Shown here: positions 1 to 5,577 of the stretch, piece after piece
Position numbering within the stretch: position 1 is the first letter of the stretch
Layout: each line of letters opens with the position of its first letter
DNA from: Acidovorax sp.
GTDB taxonomy: Bacteria; Pseudomonadota; Gammaproteobacteria; Burkholderiales; Burkholderiaceae_C
Direction: 5' to 3'
Assembly (NCBI GenBank): GCA_011620245.1
Contig: WOZN01000234.1
Location: 1 to 5,577 of the forward strand
DNA length: 5,577 nucleotides
The notes under the pieces: generated by a model
Told to the model about the DNA's origin: nothing
Database searches by the model: none
What the model saw: the letters and a program-made list of their open reading frames with translations, nothing else
Translations under genes and position numbers: made by a program

Positions 1-1
1 C

Positions 2-370
2 AACACCATTCCCTGGGTGATCTACACCAGCCCGGAAATTGCCTGGGTGGGCCGCACCGAGCAGCAGCTCAAGGCCGACGGCGTGAACTACAAGGCCGGC
101 ACCTTCCCGTTCCTGGCCAATGGCCGGGCGCGGGCACTGGGCGATACGACGGGCATGGTCAAGTTCCTGGCCGATGCCACGACGGACGAAATCCTGGGTG
201 TGCACATGGTGGGTCCACTGGTCAGCGAGCTGATCTCCGAGGCCGTGGTGGCCATGGAGTTCAAGGCCAGCGCGGAAGACATCGCCCGCATCTGCCATGC
301 CCACCCATCCCTGAGCGAAGCGACCAAGGAAGCAGCCCTGGCCGTGGACAAACGCACGCTGAATTTCTGA
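2..370 (+). CDS. lpdA: Dihydrolipoyl dehydrogenase (E3), C-terminal part; 5' end outside window
   Basis: This is the last 122 residues of the FAD-dependent E3 subunit, which reoxidises the lipoyl arm of 2-oxoacid dehydrogenase complexes using NAD+ in the cytoplasm. The reading frame is open from base 2, and the upstream part is missing. The visible piece is the dimerisation domain. It holds the TSPEIAWVG segment at about residues 9-17 of the fragment, and the catalytic HAHPSLSE motif near the end, with His101 and Glu106 of the fragment five residues apart as in the E3 His-Glu dyad. The usual HPT is HPS here, a conservative change. In betaproteobacteria this gene usually closes the sucA-sucB-lpdA operon, so the copy probably serves 2-oxoglutarate dehydrogenase, but that depends on genes outside the window. 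A related flavoprotein disulfide reductase is unlikely given the intact HAHP motif and the SEATKEAA tail. Confidence 0.95.
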   Translation, partial: NTIPWVIYTSPEIAWVGRTEQQLKADGVNYKAGTFPFLANGRARALGDTTGMVKFLADATTDEILGVHMVGPLVSELISEAVVAMEFKASAEDIARICHAHPSLSEATKEAALAVDKRTLNF

Positions 371-382
371 TGCTTTGCATCA
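368..382. repeat. Perfect inverted repeat on the lpdA stop codon
   Basis: TGATGC at 368-373 and GCATCA at 377-382 form a perfect 6-bp stem with a TTT loop. The left arm contains the lpdA stop codon. No T-run follows, so it does not look like an intrinsic terminator. It may stabilise the 3' end of the lpdA message or be the outer edge of the repeat that follows. The structure is seen directly; the role is inference. Confidence 0.5.
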
Positions 383-440
383 AATCGGCTTCCAGCGCTT
401 ATGTATAAAGCGCTAGCAGCTATTAATTTTATAGCTTCAT
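383..440. repeat. Comamonadaceae-type intergenic paired-hairpin repeat
   Basis: This AT-rich island lies in otherwise GC-rich DNA and contains two adjacent hairpins. The first pairs AGCGCTT (394-400) with AAGCGCT (408-414) around a 7-nt loop. The second pairs AGCTAT (418-423) with ATAGCT (431-436) around TAATTTT. A GCTAGC palindrome (412-417) joins them. From memory, the core of AGCGCTT, A/T loop, AAGCGCTAGCAGCTAT closely matches a short palindromic element scattered between genes in Acidovorax, Comamonas and Delftia genomes. I cannot confirm the copy number here. It separates lpdA from zapE and could act as a transcription attenuator, an mRNA stabiliser or simply a REP-like parasite. It includes a TATAAA box (404-409) but no matching -35 at normal spacing. 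Confidence 0.6.
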
Positions 441-460
441 AGTTTCGGGGCAATTTCAAC

Positions 461-1558
461 GTGACTGTCAAGCAGACCTATCTCGCAGCGCTTGCCGCGA
501 ACGGCTTTCAGAGCGATCCGGCACAGTTGCGTGCGGTGGACGCCTTGCAGCGCTGCGCCCGGGACTGGGCCGCCTACAAGTCGCGCCGCTCCAACGCCCT
601 CAAGAAAATCATCAACCACCCTGAAGTTCCACGCGGCGTCTACATGTATGGCGGGGTGGGGCGCGGCAAGAGCTTTCTCATGGATTGCTTCTTCAACGCC
701 GTGCCGCTCAAGCGCAAGGTGCGCCTGCATTTTCACGAGTTCATGCGCGAAGTGCACCGGGAGCTGGCGGCGCTGCAAGGCCAGGCCAATCCGCTGGATA
801 TTCTGGGTGAACGCATCGCCAAGCGCTACAAGCTGATCTGCTTTGACGAATTCCATGTAGCCGACATCACCGACGCGATGATCCTGCATCGCTTGCTGGT
901 GGCGCTGTTTGACAACGGGGTGGGCTTTGTCACCACCTCCAACTTCAAGCCCGATGCGCTTTATCCCGATGGCTTGCACCGCGACCGCATCCTGCCGGCC
1001 ATCGCGCTGCTGAACGAAAAGCTCGAGGTGGTGAACGTGGACAACGGCACCGACTACCGGCGCCGCACGCTCGAACAGGTGAAGCTCTACCACACCCCTC
1101 TGGGGCCCGAGGCGGATGCCGAAATGAACACGGCCTTTGACCAGCTGGCCGAGGTGCCTGATGAAGACCCGGTGCTGCACATCGAGGCCCGCGAGATCCG
1201 GGCGCGGCGCAAGGCCGGTGGCGTGGTCTGGTTTGACTTCAAAACGCTGTGCGGCGGCCCCCGGTCGCAGAATGATTACCTGGAAATCGCCACGCAATTT
1301 CACACGGTGTTGCTGTCGGATGTGCCCTATATGCCGGTCAACATGGCCTCGCCGGCGCGGCGTTTTACCTGGCTGGTGGACGTGCTGTACGACCGGCGCG
1401 TCAAGCTCATCTTGTCGGCCGCCGTGCCGCCGGAGCAGTTGTACACAGAAGGCCCCCTGGCCCATGAGTTTCCGCGCACGGTGTCCCGGCTGCACGAGAT
1501 GCAGTCCAGGGAGTTTCTTGCGCTCGATCGCCGCACTGTTGATACGGGACTGACATAA
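461..1558 (+). CDS. zapE: Cell division protein ZapE (AFG1-family ATPase)
   Basis: The 365-residue protein is close in length to E. coli ZapE (about 375). ZapE is a cytoplasmic P-loop ATPase that joins the constricting Z-ring and destabilises FtsZ polymers in an ATP-dependent way; the mitochondrial relative is AFG1/LACE1. Visible motifs are Walker A GGVGRGKS (64-71, Lys70), a KVRLHFHEFM segment (86-95), Walker B LICFDE (125-130) followed by FHVADITDAM, a sensor-like TTSN (158-161), the GLHRDRILPAI arginine region (171-181), ARRFTWLVD (299-307) and the C-terminal SRLHEMQS (342-349). All are typical of the family. The start is GTG at 461: an in-frame TAG at 440-442 blocks any longer form, and later starts would cut conserved sequence. 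The Shine-Dalgarno is weak (CGGGG at 446-450). The gene lies 90 bp after lpdA in the same direction, so read-through from the lpdA operon is plausible. Confidence 0.95.
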   Translation: MTVKQTYLAALAANGFQSDPAQLRAVDALQRCARDWAAYKSRRSNALKKIINHPEVPRGVYMYGGVGRGKSFLMDCFFNAVPLKRKVRLHFHEFMREVHRELAALQGQANPLDILGERIAKRYKLICFDEFHVADITDAMILHRLLVALFDNGVGFVTTSNFKPDALYPDGLHRDRILPAIALLNEKLEVVNVDNGTDYRRRTLEQVKLYHTPLGPEADAEMNTAFDQLAEVPDEDPVLHIEAREIRARRKAGGVVWFDFKTLCGGPRSQNDYLEIATQFHTVLLSDVPYMPVNMASPARRFTWLVDVLYDRRVKLILSAAVPPEQLYTEGPLAHEFPRTVSRLHEMQSREFLALDRRTVDTGLT

Positions 1559-1693
1559 ACCTACTCCCGGCAGTTGACCGCTCTTCGCCGCTGGCAATAC
1601 CGCATGAACACTGACATTGGCACTCACGAACGGCATCACCATTTGGGTGACAACGCTACATACCCGACTGGGCCACGCTGGAAATAGGGATAA
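1559..1693 (+). other. Spacer between zapE and the exported-protein gene; no firm signal
   Basis: I see no strong terminator for zapE in these 135 bases. TTGGCA (1617-1622) and TTGACC (1574-1579) resemble -35 boxes, but neither has a convincing -10 at 16-18 bp. A small hairpin pairs TCACC (1636-1640) with GGTGA (1646-1650). A 27-codon ORF (1604-1687, ATG to TAG) ends 6 bases before the next gene and is in the same frame as it. AGGGA at 1686-1690 is the only Shine-Dalgarno-like string, and it sits unusually close (3 nt) to the ATG at 1694. Confidence 0.3.
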
Positions 1694-2377
1694 ATGAAAA
1701 ACGTTTGGGCAGTTTGGGGCCTTGCAAGCCTGATCGCCGGGCCTGCGCTGGCGCAATCGGCAGCATCTGCGCTGCCAGAGAGCCGCCACAGTGCCGTGCA
1801 GGCAGAGCGGCGGGCCGAACGCGAACGCATTCACCAGGAGCGCCAGGCTGTAGCGGCCACGCGCGCGCGTGATGAAACCGCGTGTTATCGCCGGTTTGCG
1901 GTGGAAGGCTGCCTGCGGGACGTGCGGACCCTGGCGCGCAATGCCGAGCTGCAACTGCGCGCACGCGAGTTGCAGCTCAATGACGCAGAGCGCAAGGAAA
2001 AGGCCGCAGAGCGCTTGCGTTCGATTGAAGAAAAGCAGCGCGTGGCTCCGGACCGTTCGCAGCCCCAGGGCTCGGCCCGAGGGGTGGGGCGTCCTGCTCC
2101 CGCCAGCGTCGAGGACTTGCGCACCCAGCATCAGCGACAAGCGCAGCAGCGGGCGCAGCAGCAGCGCGCCCGCCAGCAGTCGATTGCTGCCAAACAAGCG
2201 CAGCAAGCCAGGGAAAGCACTGAACGGGCGGCTGCGGCGCGCGCGCGCCATGCTGCAAACATGAAATCGGCACAGGAGCGGCGTGAACGGCTGCAGAAAG
2301 CGCAGGCCGAATCTACGGCCGCAGGGCACAAGCCGGCTGCGTCTTTGCCCGCTTCTTCGGGGCTCCCGCCCGTTTAA
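1694..2377 (+). CDS. Predicted exported, coiled-coil-rich protein of unknown function
   Basis: The 227-residue protein has a clear Sec-type signal peptide: Lys2, a hydrophobic core at about residues 4-19 and an AxA cleavage site (ALA|QS) after residue 20, so it is probably periplasmic. The mature part is rich in Arg, Gln, Ala and Glu. Residues 31-60 and 76-118 look like charged alpha-helix or coiled coil. Between them lies the segment CYRRFAVEGCL, with Cys64 and Cys73 as the only cysteines, which could form a disulfide after export. A Pro/Gly-rich break (119-138) is followed by a Gln/Arg/Ala-rich helix (about 140-205) and a disordered Pro/Ala/Ser tail. I recall similar two-cysteine exported hypothetical proteins in Burkholderiales, but no assigned function. 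The start at 1694 is chosen because it begins the signal peptide directly and an in-frame TAG (1685-1687) blocks extension. The gene converges with the PP2C gene and is probably its own transcription unit. Confidence 0.8.
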   Translation: MKNVWAVWGLASLIAGPALAQSAASALPESRHSAVQAERRAERERIHQERQAVAATRARDETACYRRFAVEGCLRDVRTLARNAELQLRARELQLNDAERKEKAAERLRSIEEKQRVAPDRSQPQGSARGVGRPAPASVEDLRTQHQRQAQQRAQQQRARQQSIAAKQAQQARESTERAAAARARHAANMKSAQERRERLQKAQAESTAAGHKPAASLPASSGLPPV

Positions 2378-2426
2378 CCCTGAGACCGTGAACCTGTTCT
2401 GAGCATGCAGCCCTGCACCGAGCCCT
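2378..2426. other. Convergent intergenic junction with weak hairpins
   Basis: Forty-nine bases separate the stop codons of two converging genes. TGCAG (2406-2410) and CTGCA (2413-2417) form a short palindrome, and GAAC/GTTC (2390-2399) forms another. A TTTTT run (2433-2437) lies about 15 bases past the first one on the plus strand, too far for a standard intrinsic terminator. The transcripts may therefore overlap at their 3' ends or end by Rho. Confidence 0.3.
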
Positions 2427-3233
2427 TCAGTCTTTTTCTGCAGACAGCGGCACCAGTCGCCCGATCTTCCTGTCTTCGGCCAGGGCTTCGATCTTCACGA
2501 CCACCAGCGACAGGTTGTCGCCACTGCCGCGTGCGCGCGAGCGTGCCTTGTCGATCAGGAATTCGGTGGCTTCGCGCGGCGACAGCGCATCCACCACCGA
2601 GGCCAGCTCGGTGGGCGAAAAGTAATGCCACACGCCATCGCTGCAGGCCAGCAATATATCGCCTGGCTGCAATTGCCGGATGCTGTGGGTGGTGATGGGC
2701 GGGTCGCTTTCGGTGCCCAGGCAGCCCACCAGAATGTTGGAATGCGGATGGATGTTGGCCTCGGCCTCGGTCAGATCGCCGCGATCGACCAGGGCCTGAA
2801 CGTAAGAATGGTCGCTGGTGCGAAAGGTCAGACTGGCACCCTCGAAGTGGTAGATGCGCGAGTCGCCTGCATGCACCCAGTGGCAGTCACCGCGCGGGTT
2901 GATCAAAAACGCTGCGATGGTGCTGTGCGGTTCCTGTTCGGACGAAATGGCCGTGAGGCGGATGACGATATGCGCCTCTTGCACCATGTTCTTGAGCATG
3001 GCCGCAGGGTCGTCGGTCTCCGGCGAGTAGCGTTCGAACAACTGGCGGGCCGTCATCATCACCTGGTCGGAGGCCTTGCGCCCACCACTGCGCCCGCCCA
3101 TGCCGTCGGCAATCACGCCCAGCACGCAGCCGTTGTAGCGTTCATGCGAGATCAGGGCCACCTGGTCTTGCTGGTATTCGCGGTCACCCTTGTGGATACC
3201 GGTCGAGGCGATAAGGCGGAACGCTTTGGTCAT
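2427..3233 (-). CDS. PP2C-family serine/threonine protein phosphatase
   Basis: The 268-residue protein spans a complete bacterial PP2C (PPM) domain. This is a cytoplasmic Mn2+/Mg2+-dependent phosphatase that removes phosphate from Ser/Thr residues. Family motifs appear in order: REYQQDQ (18-24, Asp23), IADGMGGRSGG (41-51, metal ligand Asp43), HAGDSRIY (121-128), SDHSY (140-144), LACSDGVW (195-202, metal ligand Asp199) and GSGDNLSLV (236-244, Asp239-Asn240). All the catalytic Asp residues I would expect are present, so it should be active. No transmembrane, kinase or FHA domain is fused to it. The minus-strand frame is open well beyond 3233, but that part is antisense to the helicase gene and lacks family sequence. 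ATG at 3233-3231 puts the domain right at the N-terminus. No Shine-Dalgarno is evident. It is divergent from the DUF465-yoaA pair, and no partner kinase is visible in the window, so its substrate is unknown. Confidence 0.93.
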   Translation of the reverse strand: MTKAFRLIASTGIHKGDREYQQDQVALISHERYNGCVLGVIADGMGGRSGGRKASDQVMMTARQLFERYSPETDDPAAMLKNMVQEAHIVIRLTAISSEQEPHSTIAAFLINPRGDCHWVHAGDSRIYHFEGASLTFRTSDHSYVQALVDRGDLTEAEANIHPHSNILVGCLGTESDPPITTHSIRQLQPGDILLACSDGVWHYFSPTELASVVDALSPREATEFLIDKARSRARGSGDNLSLVVVKIEALAEDRKIGRLVPLSAEKD

Positions 3234-3323
3234 GCTGGTGATTGTGGGGGGCCGGCGGCGCAAATCCCCATCGGGAAGGGGTGCCAGAACGCGTATTATC
3301 CGCTCGCGTGTGGCATTTTTGCC
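3234..3323. promoter_or_regulatory. Divergent control region between PP2C and DUF465-yoaA
   Basis: This region must drive both the minus-strand PP2C gene and the plus-strand helicase pair unless they have internal promoters. TATTATC (3294-3300) gives TATTAT on the plus strand and GATAAT on the minus strand, each five of six matches to the sigma70 -10 box, so it could serve either direction. Neither strand has a good -35 at 16-18 bp (the plus strand has TCGGGA at 17; the minus strand has TGGCAA at 18). G/C tracts at 3246-3252, 3266-3269 and 3278-3281 could fold in the PP2C leader. The role is inferred from position and the single box. Confidence 0.35.
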
Positions 3324-3324
3324 A
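3311..3324. repeat. Perfect inverted repeat in the divergent region
   Basis: TGGCA (3311-3315) and TGCCA (3320-3324) flank TTTT, forming a perfect 5-bp stem. It ends on the A of the ATG at 3324, just downstream of the TATTAT box. It could be a small operator or an mRNA hairpin near the start of the DUF465 gene. The short length means chance is quite possible. Confidence 0.3.
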
Positions 3325-3354
3325 TGCCCATGACTGCATCGCACCGCCAACGTC

Positions 3355-3555
3355 TTGAAACCGAACCGCCACCCATTGCCGCGCCAGCTGATCGATCTGC
3401 GCATCGCCCATGCCGGTCTGCAGGCCCGCATTGACCAAGGCCCGCTGGAGGGGGCGCCTGACGAGTTTTCGCTCAGGCGCCTGAAAAAGCGCCGCCCGGC
3501 ATTGCGCGCCGAAATCGACTGCCTGGAGCGCGCGCAGCCACAAGAGCCCGCGTGA
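3355..3555 (+). CDS. Small DUF465 (YdcH-like) protein, start uncertain
   Basis: The 66-residue ORF resembles the short YdcH/DUF465 family of helical proteins of unknown function. The family-like core is LIDLRIAHAGLQARID (12-27), then PDEFSLRRLKKRRPALRAEID (about 35-55), with the basic RRLKKRR and the following amphipathic helix typical of the family. The frame contains no ATG or GTG at all. It opens after a TGA at 3331-3333, and the first common start is TTG at 3355, with no Shine-Dalgarno before it. In the next frame, ATG codons at 3324 and 3330 begin a peptide running to about ETEPPP (codons 12-17 from 3324), which would join smoothly to PLPRQLID if one base were inserted or lost around 3366-3376. 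So either this is a real TTG start or there is a frameshift (genuine or a sequencing error). Its TGA overlaps the yoaA ATG, indicating coupled translation. Confidence 0.6.
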   Translation: MKPNRHPLPRQLIDLRIAHAGLQARIDQGPLEGAPDEFSLRRLKKRRPALRAEIDCLERAQPQEPA

Positions 3556-5577
3556 TGAGTCTTGCCGAAACCGTGCATGCGGCATTTGAGCCAGAAGGGC
3601 TGTTGTCGCGGATGGAGGACCAATACCATGCGCGCGATGGCCAGATACGCATGGCTGATGCAGTTGCCCGGACCATCGAGCAAGGTGGCGCCCTGGTGGT
3701 GGAGGCAGGCACTGGTGTTGGCAAGACTTTCGCCTATCTGGTCCCGGCACTGCTCAGCGGCGAGAGGGTGTTGCTTTCCACGGCCACCAAGGCCTTGCAG
3801 GACCAGCTTTTTGCCCGCGATCTCCCTCAACTGGTCACTGCACTCGCCTTGCCGGTGCGCACGGCACTGCTCAAGGGGCGGGGCAGTTACTTGTGTTTGC
3901 ACCGCATGGAGCAGGCACGCCAAGAGGCCGCACTGCAGGATCGCCATGTGCAGCGCGTGCTGGCGAAGGTCGAGATCTGGTCGCGCAGCACGCGCTCGGG
4001 TGATCTGGCAGAGCTGCCGGGTCTTGACGAGCGGTCACCCGTCATTGCCCTGATCACCTCCACCCGCGAAAACTGCCTGGGCATGTCGTGCCCCCGCTTG
4101 CGCCAATGCCATGTGAACATCGCCCGGCGCGATGCGCTGGCCGCCGATGTGGTGGTGATCAACCACCACCTGTTCTTTGCCGATGTGGCCGTGCGGGAGT
4201 CGGGCATGGCCGAGTTGCTGCCGACCGTGCGGGTCGTGGTGTTCGACGAGGCACACCAGATCAATGAAATCGGCGTGCAGTTCCTGGGCATGCAGCTGTC
4301 CACGGGGCAGTTGCTGGATTTTTCCCATGATCTTCTTGCTGCGGGTTTGCAGCATGCCCGCGGCCTTGCAGACTGGAGCACCTCGGCGGGACGCATCGAG
4401 CAGGCGGCTGCCAATTTGCGGATGGCCGTGGGACCGGGCGTACCCGGCACCAGGCTGCGCTGGACAGGCGAGGTTCCCGAAGCCATCTTGCCGGAACGCT
4501 GGAGTCAAGCGCTCGGGCGGGTGTCACTGGCTTGCGCGCATGCCCTGGAGGCGCTGGACCCATTCAGCGAGGTATCTCCTGATCTTGCGCGCCTGTATGA
4601 GCGCGGCTCGGAAATGCTGGCGCGCCTGGGGCGATTTGCAGCACCCTGCAGTCCGGATGCCGTGCGCTGGGTGGACATGGGGGCGCAACTGCGGCTGGTG
4701 GAGTCGCCGCTCGATATTGCACAGGCCATGCGAACCCGCTTGCTGCTTGCTCCTGCCGAAGCCGAAAAAGGGGACGGTGATGGCGACGAGTGGCCTGCGC
4801 CCCTGCAGCATGCCGGGCGGGCCTGGATTTTTACGTCTGCCACCCTGGGGGATGACGCCGGACTGACATGGTTTACCGAGCGCTGCGGCTTGCAGGATGC
4901 CGAAATATTGCGCGTTGACAGTCCGTTCGACTATGCGTCGCAGGCTGCGTTGCATGTGCCCCGGCAGTTGCCAAAACCGTCCGATCCCGGTCACAGCATC
5001 GCCGTGGCCCGGCTGGCCGCAGCGGCCGCAAGCCGCCTTGGTGGGCGCACGCTGGTTCTGACCACAACGCTCAGGGCTTTGCGCGCTATCGGAGATGCGC
5101 TGCAAGCCCGTTTCAACAGCCCTGACGGGCTGGAGGTGCTGGTGCAGGGAGACTGGCCCAAGCGCCACCTCATGCAGCGCTTTCGCGAAGGGGCATCGAG
5201 CGGGGGGCGCGGCTGCGTGCTGGTGGCTTCGGCCTCATTTTGGGAGGGCTTTGATGTGCCTGGCGATGCCTTGCAGCTGGTCATCATCGACAAGCTGCCT
5301 TTTCCACCCCCTGACGACCCATTGGTAGAGGCCCGTTCCCAGCGCATCAAGGCTGCTGGGGGGCGCCCGTTTCAGCTGCTTGCGGTGCCCGAGGCGGCTG
5401 TTGCGCTCAAGCAAGGGGCAGGGCGGCTGATCCGGCGGGAATCGGACCGGGGCTTGCTGGTGGTATGCGACACGCGGCTGGTCACCATGGGCTACGGCAA
5501 ACGGCTGATGCGCGCTTTGCCGCCCATGCGCGTTCTTGAAGATTCACAGGAGTTCGAGGCCGCGCTGGATGCGCTTA
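3555..5577 (+). CDS. yoaA: YoaA/DinG-family Fe-S ATP-dependent DNA helicase (3' end outside window)
   Basis: A superfamily 2, XPD-like 5'-3' DNA helicase with 674 codons visible and no stop before the window edge; only a short tail is probably missing (E. coli YoaA is about 636 residues). Motifs are Walker A EAGTGVGKT (50-58, Lys57), motif Ia STATKALQDQ (75-84), DEAH (231-234), motif III FTSATLG (426-432), SFWEGFDVPG (561-570), LVIIDKLPFPPPDDPL (575-590) and motif VI QGAGRLIRR (620-628). Four cysteines, Cys114, Cys174, Cys179 and Cys185, show the C-x4-C-x5-C pattern of the 4Fe-4S cluster domain. GRGSYLC, ENCLGMSCP and NHHLFFADVAVRESGMAELLP match YoaA better than DinG. In E. coli, YoaA binds the clamp-loader subunit HolC and helps repair damaged forks; that partner is inferred here. 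A Gly/Asp-rich stretch (about 401-413) looks like a loop insertion. ATG at 3555 overlaps the preceding TGA (TGATG), with AAGAG (3542-3546) as a weak Shine-Dalgarno. Confidence 0.95.
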   Translation, partial: MSLAETVHAAFEPEGLLSRMEDQYHARDGQIRMADAVARTIEQGGALVVEAGTGVGKTFAYLVPALLSGERVLLSTATKALQDQLFARDLPQLVTALALPVRTALLKGRGSYLCLHRMEQARQEAALQDRHVQRVLAKVEIWSRSTRSGDLAELPGLDERSPVIALITSTRENCLGMSCPRLRQCHVNIARRDALAADVVVINHHLFFADVAVRESGMAELLPTVRVVVFDEAHQINEIGVQFLGMQLSTGQLLDFSHDLLAAGLQHARGLADWSTSAGRIEQAAANLRMAVGPGVPGTRLRWTGEVPEAILPERWSQALGRVSLACAHALEALDPFSEVSPDLARLYERGSEMLARLGRFAAPCSPDAVRWVDMGAQLRLVESPLDIAQAMRTRLLLAPAEAEKGDGDGDEWPAPLQHAGRAWIFTSATLGDDAGLTWFTERCGLQDAEILRVDSPFDYASQAALHVPRQLPKPSDPGHSIAVARLAAAAASRLGGRTLVLTTTLRALRAIGDALQARFNSPDGLEVLVQGDWPKRHLMQRFREGASSGGRGCVLVASASFWEGFDVPGDALQLVIIDKLPFPPPDDPLVEARSQRIKAAGGRPFQLLAVPEAAVALKQGAGRLIRRESDRGLLVVCDTRLVTMGYGKRLMRALPPMRVLEDSQEFEAALDAL

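Noticed and set aside
404..409. TATAAA as a -10 box for a zapE promoter
   Set aside because: It sits inside the repeat hairpin, and the nearest -35-like string (TTGCAT, 375-380) is 23 bp away, outside the usual spacing.
1617..1632. TTGGCAC resembling a sigma54 -24 element
   Set aside because: The -12 GC is not at the required spacing; the bases there read CG, and the TTGC context is missing.
1636..1650. TCACC/GGTGA hairpin upstream of the exported-protein gene
   Set aside because: A 5-bp stem with no T-run and no link to a start or stop codon is too weak to call as a terminator or operator.
437..2329. A 630-codon open frame on the minus strand across zapE and the exported-protein gene
   Set aside because: It lies wholly antisense to a clearly recognised zapE and to a gene with a good signal peptide. 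Its translation is rich in Arg, His, Pro and Gln with no recognisable domain, as expected for a shadow frame in GC-rich DNA.
2625..3434. A 269-codon plus-strand ORF over the PP2C gene
   Set aside because: It is antisense to the intact catalytic motifs of PP2C and has no recognisable domain. Only its last codons, from 3324, matter, as the possible N-terminus of the DUF465 protein.
3234..3947. N-terminal extension of the PP2C frame to a 506-residue protein
   Set aside because: The added part is antisense to the DUF465 and yoaA genes and shows no family sequence. The ATG at 3233 places the PP2C domain at the normal N-terminus.
3562..4866. Plus-strand ORFs at 3562-4053 and 4177-4866 in another frame
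   Set aside because: They are shadows of yoaA, whose frame carries every helicase motif through to the window edge.

Overview
The window is GC-rich, densely coding DNA. Its gene content and protein sequences look like the chromosome of a betaproteobacterium, most likely the family Comamonadaceae (Acidovorax/Comamonas-like). The evidence is the end of a dihydrolipoyl dehydrogenase gene followed by zapE, an AT-rich paired-hairpin repeat of a type I recall from many Comamonadaceae intergenic regions, and a DinG/YoaA helicase. The genus assignment is inference.

Layout from left to right: the 3' end of lpdA (+, cut by the window start); a 90-bp spacer with a hairpin on the lpdA stop codon and a paired-hairpin repeat; zapE (+), a cell-division/AFG1-type ATPase; a 135-bp spacer with no convincing signal; a small exported, coiled-coil-rich protein of unknown function (+); a 49-bp convergent junction; a PP2C-type Ser/Thr phosphatase (-); a roughly 90-120 bp divergent regulatory region; a short DUF465/YdcH-like protein (+) with no ATG or GTG start in its frame; and, overlapping its stop codon, a nearly complete YoaA-type iron-sulfur DNA helicase (+) that runs off the right edge. 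No gene-free stretch exceeds 300 bases.

The genes are mostly housekeeping: central carbon metabolism (lpdA), Z-ring remodelling (zapE), protein dephosphorylation (PP2C) and DNA repair (yoaA). The DUF465 ORF and yoaA form a translationally coupled pair. The PP2C gene is transcribed away from that pair and may share its promoter region.

I found no mobile element, CRISPR array, tRNA, rRNA, toxin-antitoxin pair or defence cassette, and nothing that amounts to a new system. The points most worth a second look are the missing start or possible frameshift of the DUF465 gene, the intergenic repeat, the uncharacterised exported two-cysteine protein, and the shared divergent control region.
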